The notes under the pieces were generated by a model, which was not told the DNA's origin, searched no databases, and was given only the letters and a program-made list of their open reading frames with translations. The position numbers and the translations under genes were made by a program. DNA of 64,000 nucleotides from assembly GCF_900089455.2 (NCBI RefSeq), contig NZ_LT907988.1:868001-932000 (forward strand), given 5' to 3'. This DNA is from Orrella dioscoreae. Lineage in GTDB: Bacteria; Pseudomonadota; Gammaproteobacteria; Burkholderiales; Burkholderiaceae_B. This document shows positions 7,196 to 15,602 of the stretch, piece after piece. Every line of letters begins with the position of its first letter. Position 1 is the stretch's first letter.

Positions 7196-9883
7196 ATGGA
7201 CACGTCCTTTTCCCCCACGCACCTGATGTCCGCCGCGTTCACGCAGGCCAACCGCCTGCTGGACCTGGAAACGCCGCTGGGCGCCAACACGCTGCTGGCG
7301 GAAACGCTGCAAGGCGTGGAGATGCTGAGCGGCGGCGCGAGCCGCCTGGAGGTTTCGGCGCTGGCGCTGGATGCGCACATTCCGCTGGCCAGCCTGCTGG
7401 GCAAGCCGGTGACGCTGACGCTGCGCACCGCGCTGGGCGAGGATGCGCCGCGCGTGTGGAACGGGCACGTGACCGAGGCGCGCTTCGAGGGCGCCAATGG
7501 CGGCCTGGCGCGCTATCGCCTGATCGTCGAGCCCTGGCTGGCCTTTTTGCGCGAGCGGCGCGACAGCTTCGTCTTCCAGGACGTGAGCGTCTTCGAGATC
7601 GTCGACAGCGTGTTCGGCGACTACAACGGCCAGGGCGGGCTGGCGCCGCAATGGCGCTGGGAAGTGAAGGACCGTGCGGTCTATGCCAAACGCAGCCTGA
7701 CCATCCAGTACCGCGAGACGGATTTCGACTTCGTCGAGCGCCTGCTGGCGGAAGAAGGACTGTTCTATTGGGTCGAGCACGCGCCGGGCGATGCGGGCCA
7801 CACGGTGGTGATCGCCGACCACAACGATGCGATGAAGGCCGGCGCCCAGGCGCGCGCGCGTTTCCAGCGCGCCGACGTGACGGAGTCCGAGGACACCGTG
7901 CAGCAGTGGCAGGCCCGGCGTGCCTGGGGCGTGAATGCCGTGCGCCTGTCCAGCTGGGATTACCGCAGCCGCCAGGCGCGGCCGGTGAGCGCGCAGGCCA
8001 GCGCGGGGTTTCCGAAGGACCGTGAACTCGTCGACGAGGACTATCCCGGCCAATACGCCTATGAGAACGACGCGCAGGGCGACCGCCTGGCGCACAGCGC
8101 GCTGGCCGCGCGCCAGGTGGCAGCCTCGCGCCACGAAGGGCGCGGTACCGTGCGCACTTTCGCCGCCGGCCAGCGCTTCGGCCTGGATGGCCACTGGGCA
8201 CCCGGCGACGGCGATTACCTGCTGCTGTCGGTGCGGCATCGTGCGCGCAACAATTTCGACGAGCAGCTTGAACGCGCCGTGGACGTCGCGCTGGGGGCTG
8301 CCGAGGACGGCGCCGAGGCGGATTTCTACCAGAACGTCTTCACCGCGATTCCGGCCAGCGTGACCTATCGTCCCGCCACGCGCGACGGCCATGGCGCCCG
8401 GCTGTTGCCGCGGCCCACGGTGCACGGCACGCAGACCGCCCTGGTGGTGGGCGACGAGGGCGCGCGGGTGATGACGGACCGCGATCACCGTATCCGCATC
8501 CAGTTCCACTGGCAGCGCGGCGAGGGCGCCAGCGCGCGCCTGGCGCACCCCAGCGGCGAGGACAACGCGCCCGCGCGCGGCCAGTCCAGCACCTGGGTGC
8601 GCGTGGCCGAGGCGGTGGCGGGCGGCGACTGGGGCGGCAACTTCGTGCCGCGCGTGGGCCAGGAAGTGCTGGTGCAGTTCCTGCACGGCGACATCGACCG
8701 GCCCATCGTGGTGGGCACGCTGTACAACGGCGAGGGCGCCGTCGACGCGCCGCACAACACCGTGCAGGGCGGCGCGGCGAATGCCACCGGCAACGCGCCG
8801 GCCTGGTTCGCGGGCGAGAAGGAAGCGCACGGCCACAACGCGGTGCTGTCGGGCATCAAGACGCAGGCCCTGTCCGAGAGCGGCAAGGGCGACGGCGGCT
8901 ACAACCAGATCGTCATGGACGATTCGCCCGGCCAGGCGCGCCTGAACGTCTCGACCACGCAGGCCGACAGCGGCCTGACGCTGGGGCATCACAAGCATCA
9001 ACGCGACAACGAGCGGCTGGACGACCAGGGGCACGGCGCGGCCCTGTCGACGGCAGAGGCCGTGTCGGTGCGCGCGGGCGCGGGTTTGCTGGTGAGCGCC
9101 GATGCGCGCCGCGACGCGCAGGGTGCGCACCTGGACAGCCAGGAGGCCGTGGACCAGATACAGGCGGCGCACGAGGCGGCGCGCTCGTTGGCGGATGCCG
9201 CGGCGGTGCATCGCGCCGAGCCCGAGGGTGGCAAGGGCGCCGCCCCCGCGCTGGAGGGCCTGGCGGCCGTGTTCGAAATAGTCGGCGCGAAACAGGCCGG
9301 GACGGGCGGAGAGGCAGCGGCCTATAGCCGTCCCCATCTCCAGTTCAGTGCGCCAGGCGGCATCGGCCAGCTGACCCCCGCTGACGCCGTCGTCGTGGCC
9401 GGCCGCAGCGCGAGTTTCGTCGCGCCCCACGTCAACTGGGCGGCCATGGGACACATGGCGGTCAACGTCGCTGACGGCCTCGTGCTCTTCGCCCAGGGGG
9501 CCGCGCCCGGGCAGGGGCGTGCCGTGCAGGAGCAGGGCTTGCGGCTGCATGCGGCCAGCGGTCCGCTGCGCATCCAGGCCCAGGATACGGGCATGGAGTG
9601 GCAGGCGCAGAAGCAGGTCACCATCGCGTCGGCCCAGGGATCGGTGCAGGTCACCGCAGGCAAGCGCGTGCTGGCCACGGCCGCTGGCGCGTATCTCAGC
9701 ATCGAGGGCGGCAAGGTCAACCTGCACGCTCCGGGCAAGGTGGAGTTCCGGTCGGGCGCGCATGACTGGAGCGGCCCGCAATCCGCCAGCGCGGCATTCG
9801 CCACGCCGTCGGGCGATTACCAGGGCTGCCAGCAGCGCATGGAAGACGCGGCGGGCGCCAGCGGCGGGGTCGTGGCCTTATGA
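7196..9883 (+). CDS. vgrG: T6SS spike protein VgrG with DUF2345 C-terminal domain
   Basis: VgrG trimers form the tip of the T6SS tube and carry effectors. The 895-residue product has the gp27-like N-terminal half, the gp5-like OB-fold with the canonical run from about 410 to 520 (RIRIQFHWQR, then WVRVAE, then FVPRVGQEVLVQFLHGDIDR), an alanine-rich linker, and a DUF2345 beta-helix extension at about 710-865. I see no recognisable catalytic toxin domain after DUF2345, so this looks like a carrier spike. Its TGA overlaps the ATG of the adaptor gene (ATGA at 9880-9883), which ties the spike to the cargo genes behind it. Confidence 0.96.
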   Translation: MDTSFSPTHLMSAAFTQANRLLDLETPLGANTLLAETLQGVEMLSGGASRLEVSALALDAHIPLASLLGKPVTLTLRTALGEDAPRVWNGHVTEARFEGANGGLARYRLIVEPWLAFLRERRDSFVFQDVSVFEIVDSVFGDYNGQGGLAPQWRWEVKDRAVYAKRSLTIQYRETDFDFVERLLAEEGLFYWVEHAPGDAGHTVVIADHNDAMKAGAQARARFQRADVTESEDTVQQWQARRAWGVNAVRLSSWDYRSRQARPVSAQASAGFPKDRELVDEDYPGQYAYENDAQGDRLAHSALAARQVAASRHEGRGTVRTFAAGQRFGLDGHWAPGDGDYLLLSVRHRARNNFDEQLERAVDVALGAAEDGAEADFYQNVFTAIPASVTYRPATRDGHGARLLPRPTVHGTQTALVVGDEGARVMTDRDHRIRIQFHWQRGEGASARLAHPSGEDNAPARGQSSTWVRVAEAVAGGDWGGNFVPRVGQEVLVQFLHGDIDRPIVVGTLYNGEGAVDAPHNTVQGGAANATGNAPAWFAGEKEAHGHNAVLSGIKTQALSESGKGDGGYNQIVMDDSPGQARLNVSTTQADSGLTLGHHKHQRDNERLDDQGHGAALSTAEAVSVRAGAGLLVSADARRDAQGAHLDSQEAVDQIQAAHEAARSLADAAAVHRAEPEGGKGAAPALEGLAAVFEIVGAKQAGTGGEAAAYSRPHLQFSAPGGIGQLTPADAVVVAGRSASFVAPHVNWAAMGHMAVNVADGLVLFAQGAAPGQGRAVQEQGLRLHAASGPLRIQAQDTGMEWQAQKQVTIASAQGSVQVTAGKRVLATAAGAYLSIEGGKVNLHAPGKVEFRSGAHDWSGPQSASAAFATPSGDYQGCQQRMEDAAGASGGVVAL

Positions 9884-10848
9884 CGCATGAATACCAGGAA
9901 GATGGCATTGCATTGGCCGAGTCGCTGCACCAGCACGCCGCGGGGTTGGGCAGCAGTGTCTGCTGGCTGCTGATCGATCCGGTGTTGCGTGATCCACTGG
10001 ATCACCCGGGTTGGGCGCCCTGGCGTGAGGCCGTGCAGGTACGCAGCCTGCCCGTGCGGCTGGCCGACCGCGATGTCGATCCGTCCGCCTGGCCCCGGCT
10101 GGTGCGGCTGGACCTGTCTTCGTACCGTGACGCCGACCTGGCCCGCGCGGCGGCACACATGTCCGTCGAGGATGGCGAGCTGGGCTCGCTGCGCCAGGGC
10201 ATGGGCCACCGCATCGGTGGCTGGCTGTTCGGCTGCGATGATGGCGCGGCGTTGGCCCGCCATCTCTCCGGCGTGATGCTGGCGCGGCATCCGCAAGGCT
10301 GGCGCGCCATGCTGCGCCTGCACGATCCGGCCGTGATGGACGTGCTGTGGCCGCAGTTGCGCGCCGCGCAGCAGGCCGCGGTGCTGGGCCCCTGCCGCCA
10401 ATGGCTGCAGCGCGACCGCTGGGGCGGCCTGGCCGTGCGTGCCCAGCCCGGTGGCGGCGCGGTGCCGGCGCAGGGCCTGGCGCTGGACGCGGCGCAGTGG
10501 GACCTTGTGGAAGGCCTGGCCTCCTTGAACCGCGCGTGGCGTCGCCTGCCCGAGCCCTGGCCGTCGGCTGCGTCGGCGAGGCTGCCCGAGGTGCTTGCCT
10601 GCATGCGGCGCGTGCGCGCCCTGGGCTACGACGATCCGCGCGACTGGGAGGCCTGTGCCTGGCGCGCGCTGACGGTGTCGCCCGATTTCGACCGGCACGC
10701 ATTGCTGCGGCAACGTTTCGCCGATGCGCCCGATGACGTCGCGCTGGCCCGATTGTTTTCCGGCATCACGACGGCGGAATGGGACGCCGTGCAAGAGGAC
10801 TGCCGCCGTGGCCTGGACCACGGCATACTCGTCAGGAACGACTCATGA
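9880..10848 (+). CDS. T6SS effector adaptor/chaperone, DUF4123 family
   Basis: DUF4123 proteins load a cognate effector onto VgrG; VasW, which serves VasX in Vibrio cholerae, is the closest functional precedent. The 322-residue product has the family's N-terminal pattern (SSVCWLLIDPVLRDPL) with an alternating hydrophobic core, and a helical, tryptophan-rich C-terminal half. It is coupled at both ends by ATGA overlaps, to vgrG upstream and to the large effector downstream. This is the standard position of an adaptor. Specificity for the next gene is inferred from the coupling. Confidence 0.88.
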   Translation: MTHEYQEDGIALAESLHQHAAGLGSSVCWLLIDPVLRDPLDHPGWAPWREAVQVRSLPVRLADRDVDPSAWPRLVRLDLSSYRDADLARAAAHMSVEDGELGSLRQGMGHRIGGWLFGCDDGAALARHLSGVMLARHPQGWRAMLRLHDPAVMDVLWPQLRAAQQAAVLGPCRQWLQRDRWGGLAVRAQPGGGAVPAQGLALDAAQWDLVEGLASLNRAWRRLPEPWPSAASARLPEVLACMRRVRALGYDDPRDWEACAWRALTVSPDFDRHALLRQRFADAPDDVALARLFSGITTAEWDAVQEDCRRGLDHGILVRNDS

Positions 10849-13715
10849 GCAACAACCCCTGCAGAACCTGCCAGGCGACCGGCCTGCCCGTGCTGCCCTG
10901 CCGCTATACCGTCATTCCCCAGAATTTTCCGGTTCCCCGGGCCGATCCGCTGGGCGTGTATTCGGGAGAGCGGGTCAAGGACGTGGCCATCAGCGACAGG
11001 TATCGCTACGCGGTGCGCACGTTGCGCGCGGGTTTCCTGTACCTGTTCTATGAGTCGGGGCCGCAGGGATCGAATTACTGGGAAGCCTATGCCGTCACCG
11101 AGGCCGGTGAACTGTGGAAGGCGGCCGACGCGCAGAGCGTGCAGGGCGCGGTGACCAAGGCGTGTTCCTCGCAAGGCGGCCACAACGCGCTGCGCATGCA
11201 ATACCTGGTCATCGAGAAGCCGGAGCAGTGCGGCAAGGTCTGGCTGGCGTATTCCGAGCACAAGTGGAGCGACAAGACGCTGGATCGCTACAAGGACGCG
11301 GCCATCCGCGCCAAGCGCATGCAGCCCATCGAGCCCGCCAAGTGGATCACGGGGGCCGTCGCGGCGAACCACCAGGAGATCTACGCGCTCGACAGCAACC
11401 TGAAGTCCGCCCTGGAGTATTTCAGCGACCATGAGCTGGTGAATGGCGAGCCGAAGGAGCTGCCCTTCAAGGGCGCTGAGACGCCGCCCACCATCAGCCA
11501 CGCCAACGGCACGCACGTCGATGCGGTGATGCGCATGCAGTCCACGCGCCATGCGTGGCACCTGCGCAATACCGCGCAGGGCGACCAGAAGGACAAGGTG
11601 CTGGAGCAGCTGCACAACCAGATGATGGACAAGTGCGGCGATCCCAGCATGGGCGTCGAGTATTGGCCGATGGGCATCGCCCTGTGGGACGCCATCGGGC
11701 TGACGGATGAATTGAACGGCTATTACTCCGATGCGTTGGGCGCGTTGGCCCGCTACAGCGACGAGCGCAAGCTGGAGATCACGGCGGCCGCGAACATCCG
11801 TGGCGCCAAGGTCGTGCTGGAAACGCGGGCCGCGGACCGGGCGGACCAGGCAGCCGATCGGGTGCGCGAGGGAATACGGGTCGGGGACCGCGGACAGGAT
11901 ATCCGTGTGCGCAATGCCGTGATCGAGTCCTACTTCCCGACGATGGAGGGCAAGCAGGCCATGGCGCAACTGGAGCGCCGCCGTGCCACGGGCGAGATCG
12001 ATGCCGCCACCTACCAGCGTGAGCGCGAGCAGGTGTTTGCCCAACACCTGCCTGCGGACAAGCGTGGCGAAGCTGGCCAGGCATTCGATATCTACCATAC
12101 CGACCTGGAACGGCAGCAGGCGGAACTGGACGGCCGGCTGGACCAGCACAAGCAGAGCGAGATTGCCGGGGCCTGGCCGCGTTACGAAGACAACATCAAC
12201 TGGGACAAGCTCAATGCCTTCGAGCGGCAGTACGAGGTGTTCCAGCGCACCATCAAGCAATTGGCGGATTATCGCGCGCAGGACCTGATCAAGTGGCTGG
12301 AGTCGCCACTGTTGTGGGACACCCTGGAGGATTACCACGGCGAGGACCCGGATGACGGCGAGGAGTTCGCCGAGGTGGTCGGGGACTTGATCGAGGGGCT
12401 GGGTTCCTGCCCCTCGGGCGAGGCCTACCTGACCATGCTGGTGACGCAGCGCACCGATCCCACCCAGCCCGGCGCCCTGTTCTGGCGCGCCATTGCCGCC
12501 AACCAGGACGAGCTGCGCAAGGAGCTTGCCGAGGGCCTGGCGCAGGCACAAGCCAAGAAGGACGAGAGCATCAGCGGCGCGGGTGGGTTCGCGTCGGTGG
12601 TGGCGCTGCTCAACAGTTTCAAGAAGTACGCGAACTACTACAAGGCCTCGCTGGGCCGGGTCCACCAGAAAGACCCGAGCAAGATTCCCCCCTGGAACCG
12701 CGTGCTCAAGAACGTCGGTTTCGACAAGCTGGTGGTGACCTGCGGCGACAAGGTCTTCAGCTATCTGCGCATCAACAATCTGGCCGACTACGTGGGCGAG
12801 AAAGTGATCCAGCATCTGTTCCTGGTCCGTGGCGGCGTGCCGGATGTCGACTCCCTGAACCTGGTGAAGCTTCAGGCGCAGCACGAGGGCTTGAACCGGG
12901 CGCAGACGCTGGCGCGCATCCGCACCGCGCGCACGCTCATGGAGGCCAACGAGGCAATCGTGCGCCAGCCCGGCTCGGTGGCCCTGACGGAAATGTGGTC
13001 GCGTGTCCGTCCGATCGAAGCCAGGCAGCAGGTCACCAACATGCGCATCGGCGTGGCGGTGGGTTTCGTCGAGGTCGCCAACCTGATCAAGATGGTGTCG
13101 GCGACGGACAAGAAAGGCAAGGATTACGCCCAGATCGTGGCGTCCATCGCATCGCTCAGTGCGGCCATCATCGAAATCGGCATCGTGCCGTATCACCTGC
13201 TGGGCGCGAAGCGGGCGATGGGCTTCCAGATCTGGAAGCTGCGCGGCGCCGCGTTGAGCGGCATCGCCAGCTTCATCAACGCCGGCATCGATTTCGCGGC
13301 GGCCCGCCAGGCGGCGGAAGAAAACAAGCTGGGCGTGGCCACCCTGTACTACGTGAAGTTCGCGGTCGGCGTGGGGACCATCGGCAACACCCTGCTGCTG
13401 GCGACGGTGGCTTCCGCGCCCTTCATCAAGAAGCTGGGCGAGAAGACGGGCGTCAGGATCCTGGTCTTCGTCGGTACGAACGTGAGCAGGTGGGCGGCCG
13501 CGGCCGCGCTGGCGCGCGTGCTTGGCATGATCGCTGGCTGGAAGGTCACCATCGTGGTGACGGGCATCCAGATCCTGGTCTGGTACTTCACACCCGACGA
13601 CCTGGAGGAGTGGTGCGAGACCTCGGCATTCGGCAACCAGACCTTCGGCAAGCCGTTCACGGACGCCAAGCTGCAGGAAGAGAAGTTCGCCGCCGCGCTG
13701 GAGTCGGTGGGTTGA
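10845..13715 (+). CDS. VasX/BTH_I2691-type T6SS effector with membrane-inserting C-terminus
   Basis: The predicted antibacterial or anti-host effector has 956 residues. The start at 10845 shares the ATGA with the adaptor stop; a longer frame exists upstream but lies inside the adaptor. The N-terminus is CRTCQATGLPVLPCRY (Cys6, Cys9 and Cys19), the pattern seen at the start of VasX-like/MIX-type effectors, followed by ALRAGFLYLFYE-like text. The middle part contains a GIALWDAIGLTDELNGY block characteristic of the BTH_I2691 effector family. Hydrophobic segments cluster only at the end, about 736-752, 764-788, 802-820, 842-862 and 871-916, which suggests pore formation or membrane disruption. 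Visual base composition is less GC-rich than in the tss genes, consistent with modular acquisition. No enzymatic active-site motif was recognised. Confidence 0.85.
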   Translation: MSNNPCRTCQATGLPVLPCRYTVIPQNFPVPRADPLGVYSGERVKDVAISDRYRYAVRTLRAGFLYLFYESGPQGSNYWEAYAVTEAGELWKAADAQSVQGAVTKACSSQGGHNALRMQYLVIEKPEQCGKVWLAYSEHKWSDKTLDRYKDAAIRAKRMQPIEPAKWITGAVAANHQEIYALDSNLKSALEYFSDHELVNGEPKELPFKGAETPPTISHANGTHVDAVMRMQSTRHAWHLRNTAQGDQKDKVLEQLHNQMMDKCGDPSMGVEYWPMGIALWDAIGLTDELNGYYSDALGALARYSDERKLEITAAANIRGAKVVLETRAADRADQAADRVREGIRVGDRGQDIRVRNAVIESYFPTMEGKQAMAQLERRRATGEIDAATYQREREQVFAQHLPADKRGEAGQAFDIYHTDLERQQAELDGRLDQHKQSEIAGAWPRYEDNINWDKLNAFERQYEVFQRTIKQLADYRAQDLIKWLESPLLWDTLEDYHGEDPDDGEEFAEVVGDLIEGLGSCPSGEAYLTMLVTQRTDPTQPGALFWRAIAANQDELRKELAEGLAQAQAKKDESISGAGGFASVVALLNSFKKYANYYKASLGRVHQKDPSKIPPWNRVLKNVGFDKLVVTCGDKVFSYLRINNLADYVGEKVIQHLFLVRGGVPDVDSLNLVKLQAQHEGLNRAQTLARIRTARTLMEANEAIVRQPGSVALTEMWSRVRPIEARQQVTNMRIGVAVGFVEVANLIKMVSATDKKGKDYAQIVASIASLSAAIIEIGIVPYHLLGAKRAMGFQIWKLRGAALSGIASFINAGIDFAAARQAAEENKLGVATLYYVKFAVGVGTIGNTLLLATVASAPFIKKLGEKTGVRILVFVGTNVSRWAAAAALARVLGMIAGWKVTIVVTGIQILVWYFTPDDLEEWCETSAFGNQTFGKPFTDAKLQEEKFAAALESVG

Positions 13716-13740
13716 TGGGCGCACTGGCGGAGGGAGCGAC

Positions 13741-14469
13741 GTGGAAAAGCTGAGCGGACGTGTGCAGGGACTGTTGCGGCGCCGAGCCACCCGGGACTTC
13801 GTGATGGGCGAGATCGGCGGCGCGGTGGGTACCACGGCGACGGCGGCCAGCTTTGCGCTGGCGGGCATGGGTGGCGCGGCGGTCAGCACGGCCTTCGCCG
13901 ACAGCAACGAAGAGGCGGACTACGTCGAGTTCGACCTGGAGGGCCGCCGCGTGAAGGGCTGGTTCTGGCGCTTCCCGTTCTCGGAAGGCGACGAGCTCGA
14001 CGTGGCCGCTGAAAAGCTGTCCGGCACACAGGGCAATCCGGACCAGTGGGTGGCCTATGGCGCGCGCCGGCGCGATGACGGCATCGTCGCGGTCTATCCC
14101 CATTGCCACGAAGGCACTGTCGCGCATCGGCGCGCCAGCCTGCGTTTCTATGCCTGGTTCGCCTTTGCCTGCTATCTGGTGGGGGCGTGCTTCTCGGTGG
14201 GCTTCACGCTCTTCAGCGATCACCCTGACCGTTGGGCGACCACCGCGCGCGAGCTGTTCCTGTACCTGCCTGGCGTGATGGTCTTGGTCTACGGCTTCCT
14301 GGGCTATCGCGCCACGCGCAAGCTGGCGGTGTTTCCGCAACTGGCGGAGGAAATATTCCGTACCTTCGGTTGGCCCGATCCCTCCCGCATCAGCCTGCGC
14401 AAGACCTCGCGGGCGAAGCGCGGCGAGAAGGAAACGGGCGACTACGGATACTTCTTCTTCCGGTATTGA
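13741..14469 (+). CDS. Putative membrane immunity protein for the upstream T6SS effector
   Basis: A 242-residue membrane protein of unknown family starts at GTG 13741, with a clear Shine-Dalgarno sequence (gcggagggag) 7 bp before it. It lies only 25 bp behind the effector gene. Visible features are a glycine/alanine-rich amphipathic N-terminal segment (about 20-55), a soluble acidic domain, and two hydrophobic segments at about 136-158 and 172-189, followed by a basic tail. Immunity proteins for membrane-targeting T6SS toxins are commonly membrane-spanning and encoded next to the toxin. The function is inferred from position and topology only. An accessory effector role cannot be excluded. 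Confidence 0.65.
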   Translation: MEKLSGRVQGLLRRRATRDFVMGEIGGAVGTTATAASFALAGMGGAAVSTAFADSNEEADYVEFDLEGRRVKGWFWRFPFSEGDELDVAAEKLSGTQGNPDQWVAYGARRRDDGIVAVYPHCHEGTVAHRRASLRFYAWFAFACYLVGACFSVGFTLFSDHPDRWATTARELFLYLPGVMVLVYGFLGYRATRKLAVFPQLAEEIFRTFGWPDPSRISLRKTSRAKRGEKETGDYGYFFFRY

Positions 14470-14485
14470 GATACCAGCCGGAGTG

Positions 14486-14515
14486 AAAACGGGGCAGCCG
14501 CGGCTGCCCCGTTTT
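14486..14515. terminator. Strong bidirectional Rho-independent terminator
   Basis: A perfect inverted repeat has 15-base arms. The GC core is flanked by AAAA on the left and TTTT on the right, so it can terminate transcription from either direction. It separates the T6SS cargo module (plus strand) from the methyltransferase gene (minus strand). Confidence 0.9.
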
Positions 14516-14561
14516 CCGCCTGCAGGAATTCACCTTGCAGGATGATGCCTTGCTGGCGGAA

Positions 14562-15440
14562 TCAGGCGCGCTTGGCCGTCCACTTGCCGCCGCCCTCCTT
14601 GGTGCCGCTGATGCTGCGGCCGTTCACTTCGCCGGTGTAGCGCGTGCCATTGGCGGTGAAGGTGATCTTCTTGCCGTCCAGGCGCGCGTCGGTGATGTCG
14701 GCGTTGCCCAGCTTGCCCGTCAGCATCTGGTAGGTCTGCGTGAGCTGCAGCGTCTGGCCGTCGATCTTCCACGTGCCGTCGACCTTGGCGGGCACGATCC
14801 ACAGCAGGGCCGTGCAGTAGGTGCGGCAGTCTTCCTTGACCTCTTCGGTGGCGTCCGGCTCCCAGTCGCCCATGTGGAAGGAATTCGACACGATGCGGGT
14901 GCCGGGCTTCAGTTCCAGGATCTTGGGGCGCAGCTGCTCGTTGATGGTGGGTAGCAGGAACATGGTGATGACGTCGGCCTTGGACAGGTCGGTCTCGAAG
15001 AGATCCGCCTTCTCGAAGGTCGCCTGCTTGGCCACGCCTTCGCGGGCGGCGTTGCGCTTCGAGAGTTCGACCATGTCGGGGTTGTACTCGATGCCCTTGG
15101 CCGTCAGGCCGCGCTTGGCGGCGGTGATGACGGTGCGGCCGTCGCCCGAGCCCAGGTCCATCAGTCGGTCCTTGGGCGTGACCTTGGCCATGTCCAGCAT
15201 CTTGTCGACCATGGTCTGCGGGGTCGGCACCCAGATCACGTCCTTGCCGGCCTGGCCCACGTCGGGCACATAGCTTTCGGTTTCCGCCTTGGCGGCTGCC
15301 GGCGCCGCGTGGGCAGGCAGTGCGAAGGGCGCGGCCAGCAGGGCGGCCAGGCAGGTGGCACGGAGGGACTTCGCAATGCGATTGGCGCGCGGGCCGCGGC
15401 CGGTGGCGCCGGCAAGGCGGGGCGAGAGCGTGAAGGGCAT
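14562..15440 (-). CDS. Exported class I SAM-dependent methyltransferase-like protein
   Basis: This is a Rossmann-fold methyltransferase with the motif I sequence DLGSGDGRTV (about 95-104) and a motif II-like acidic region (GIEYNPDMVELSKRN). It is unusual because the same polypeptide begins with what looks like a cleavable signal peptide: a basic stretch, then LAALLAAPFALPAHA ending near residue 46. The start at 15440 is chosen because an aagga site lies about 10 bp upstream; the frame extends further. The last 80 or so residues form a separate beta-rich tail with glycine turns. The substrate is unknown. The first half resembles lysine-methyltransferase-like families, but this is only an impression. 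The gene is single, with no operon partner. Confidence 0.75.
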   Translation of the reverse strand: MPFTLSPRLAGATGRGPRANRIAKSLRATCLAALLAAPFALPAHAAPAAAKAETESYVPDVGQAGKDVIWVPTPQTMVDKMLDMAKVTPKDRLMDLGSGDGRTVITAAKRGLTAKGIEYNPDMVELSKRNAAREGVAKQATFEKADLFETDLSKADVITMFLLPTINEQLRPKILELKPGTRIVSNSFHMGDWEPDATEEVKEDCRTYCTALLWIVPAKVDGTWKIDGQTLQLTQTYQMLTGKLGNADITDARLDGKKITFTANGTRYTGEVNGRSISGTKEGGGKWTAKRA

Positions 15441-15602
15441 GGTGAGCGTTCCTTGAGAGGGTGTCGATCCGGCCCGTGCCGTGGATGGCAGGCGGCGGGA
15501 ACGTCCATGCGCCCGCAAGGCGCGGGCGCGCGTTCATAGTCAAGGACAGCTTACACGCTGCTGAGTTCCACCCGGGTAAGAGCCTGTTAACGCAGGCGCC
15601 TG

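Noticed and set aside
4258-7497. 1079-codon open frame on the minus strand opposite clpV
   Set aside because: Product is arginine/histidine/alanine-rich with no family pattern; it is a shadow of the GC-rich clpV gene.
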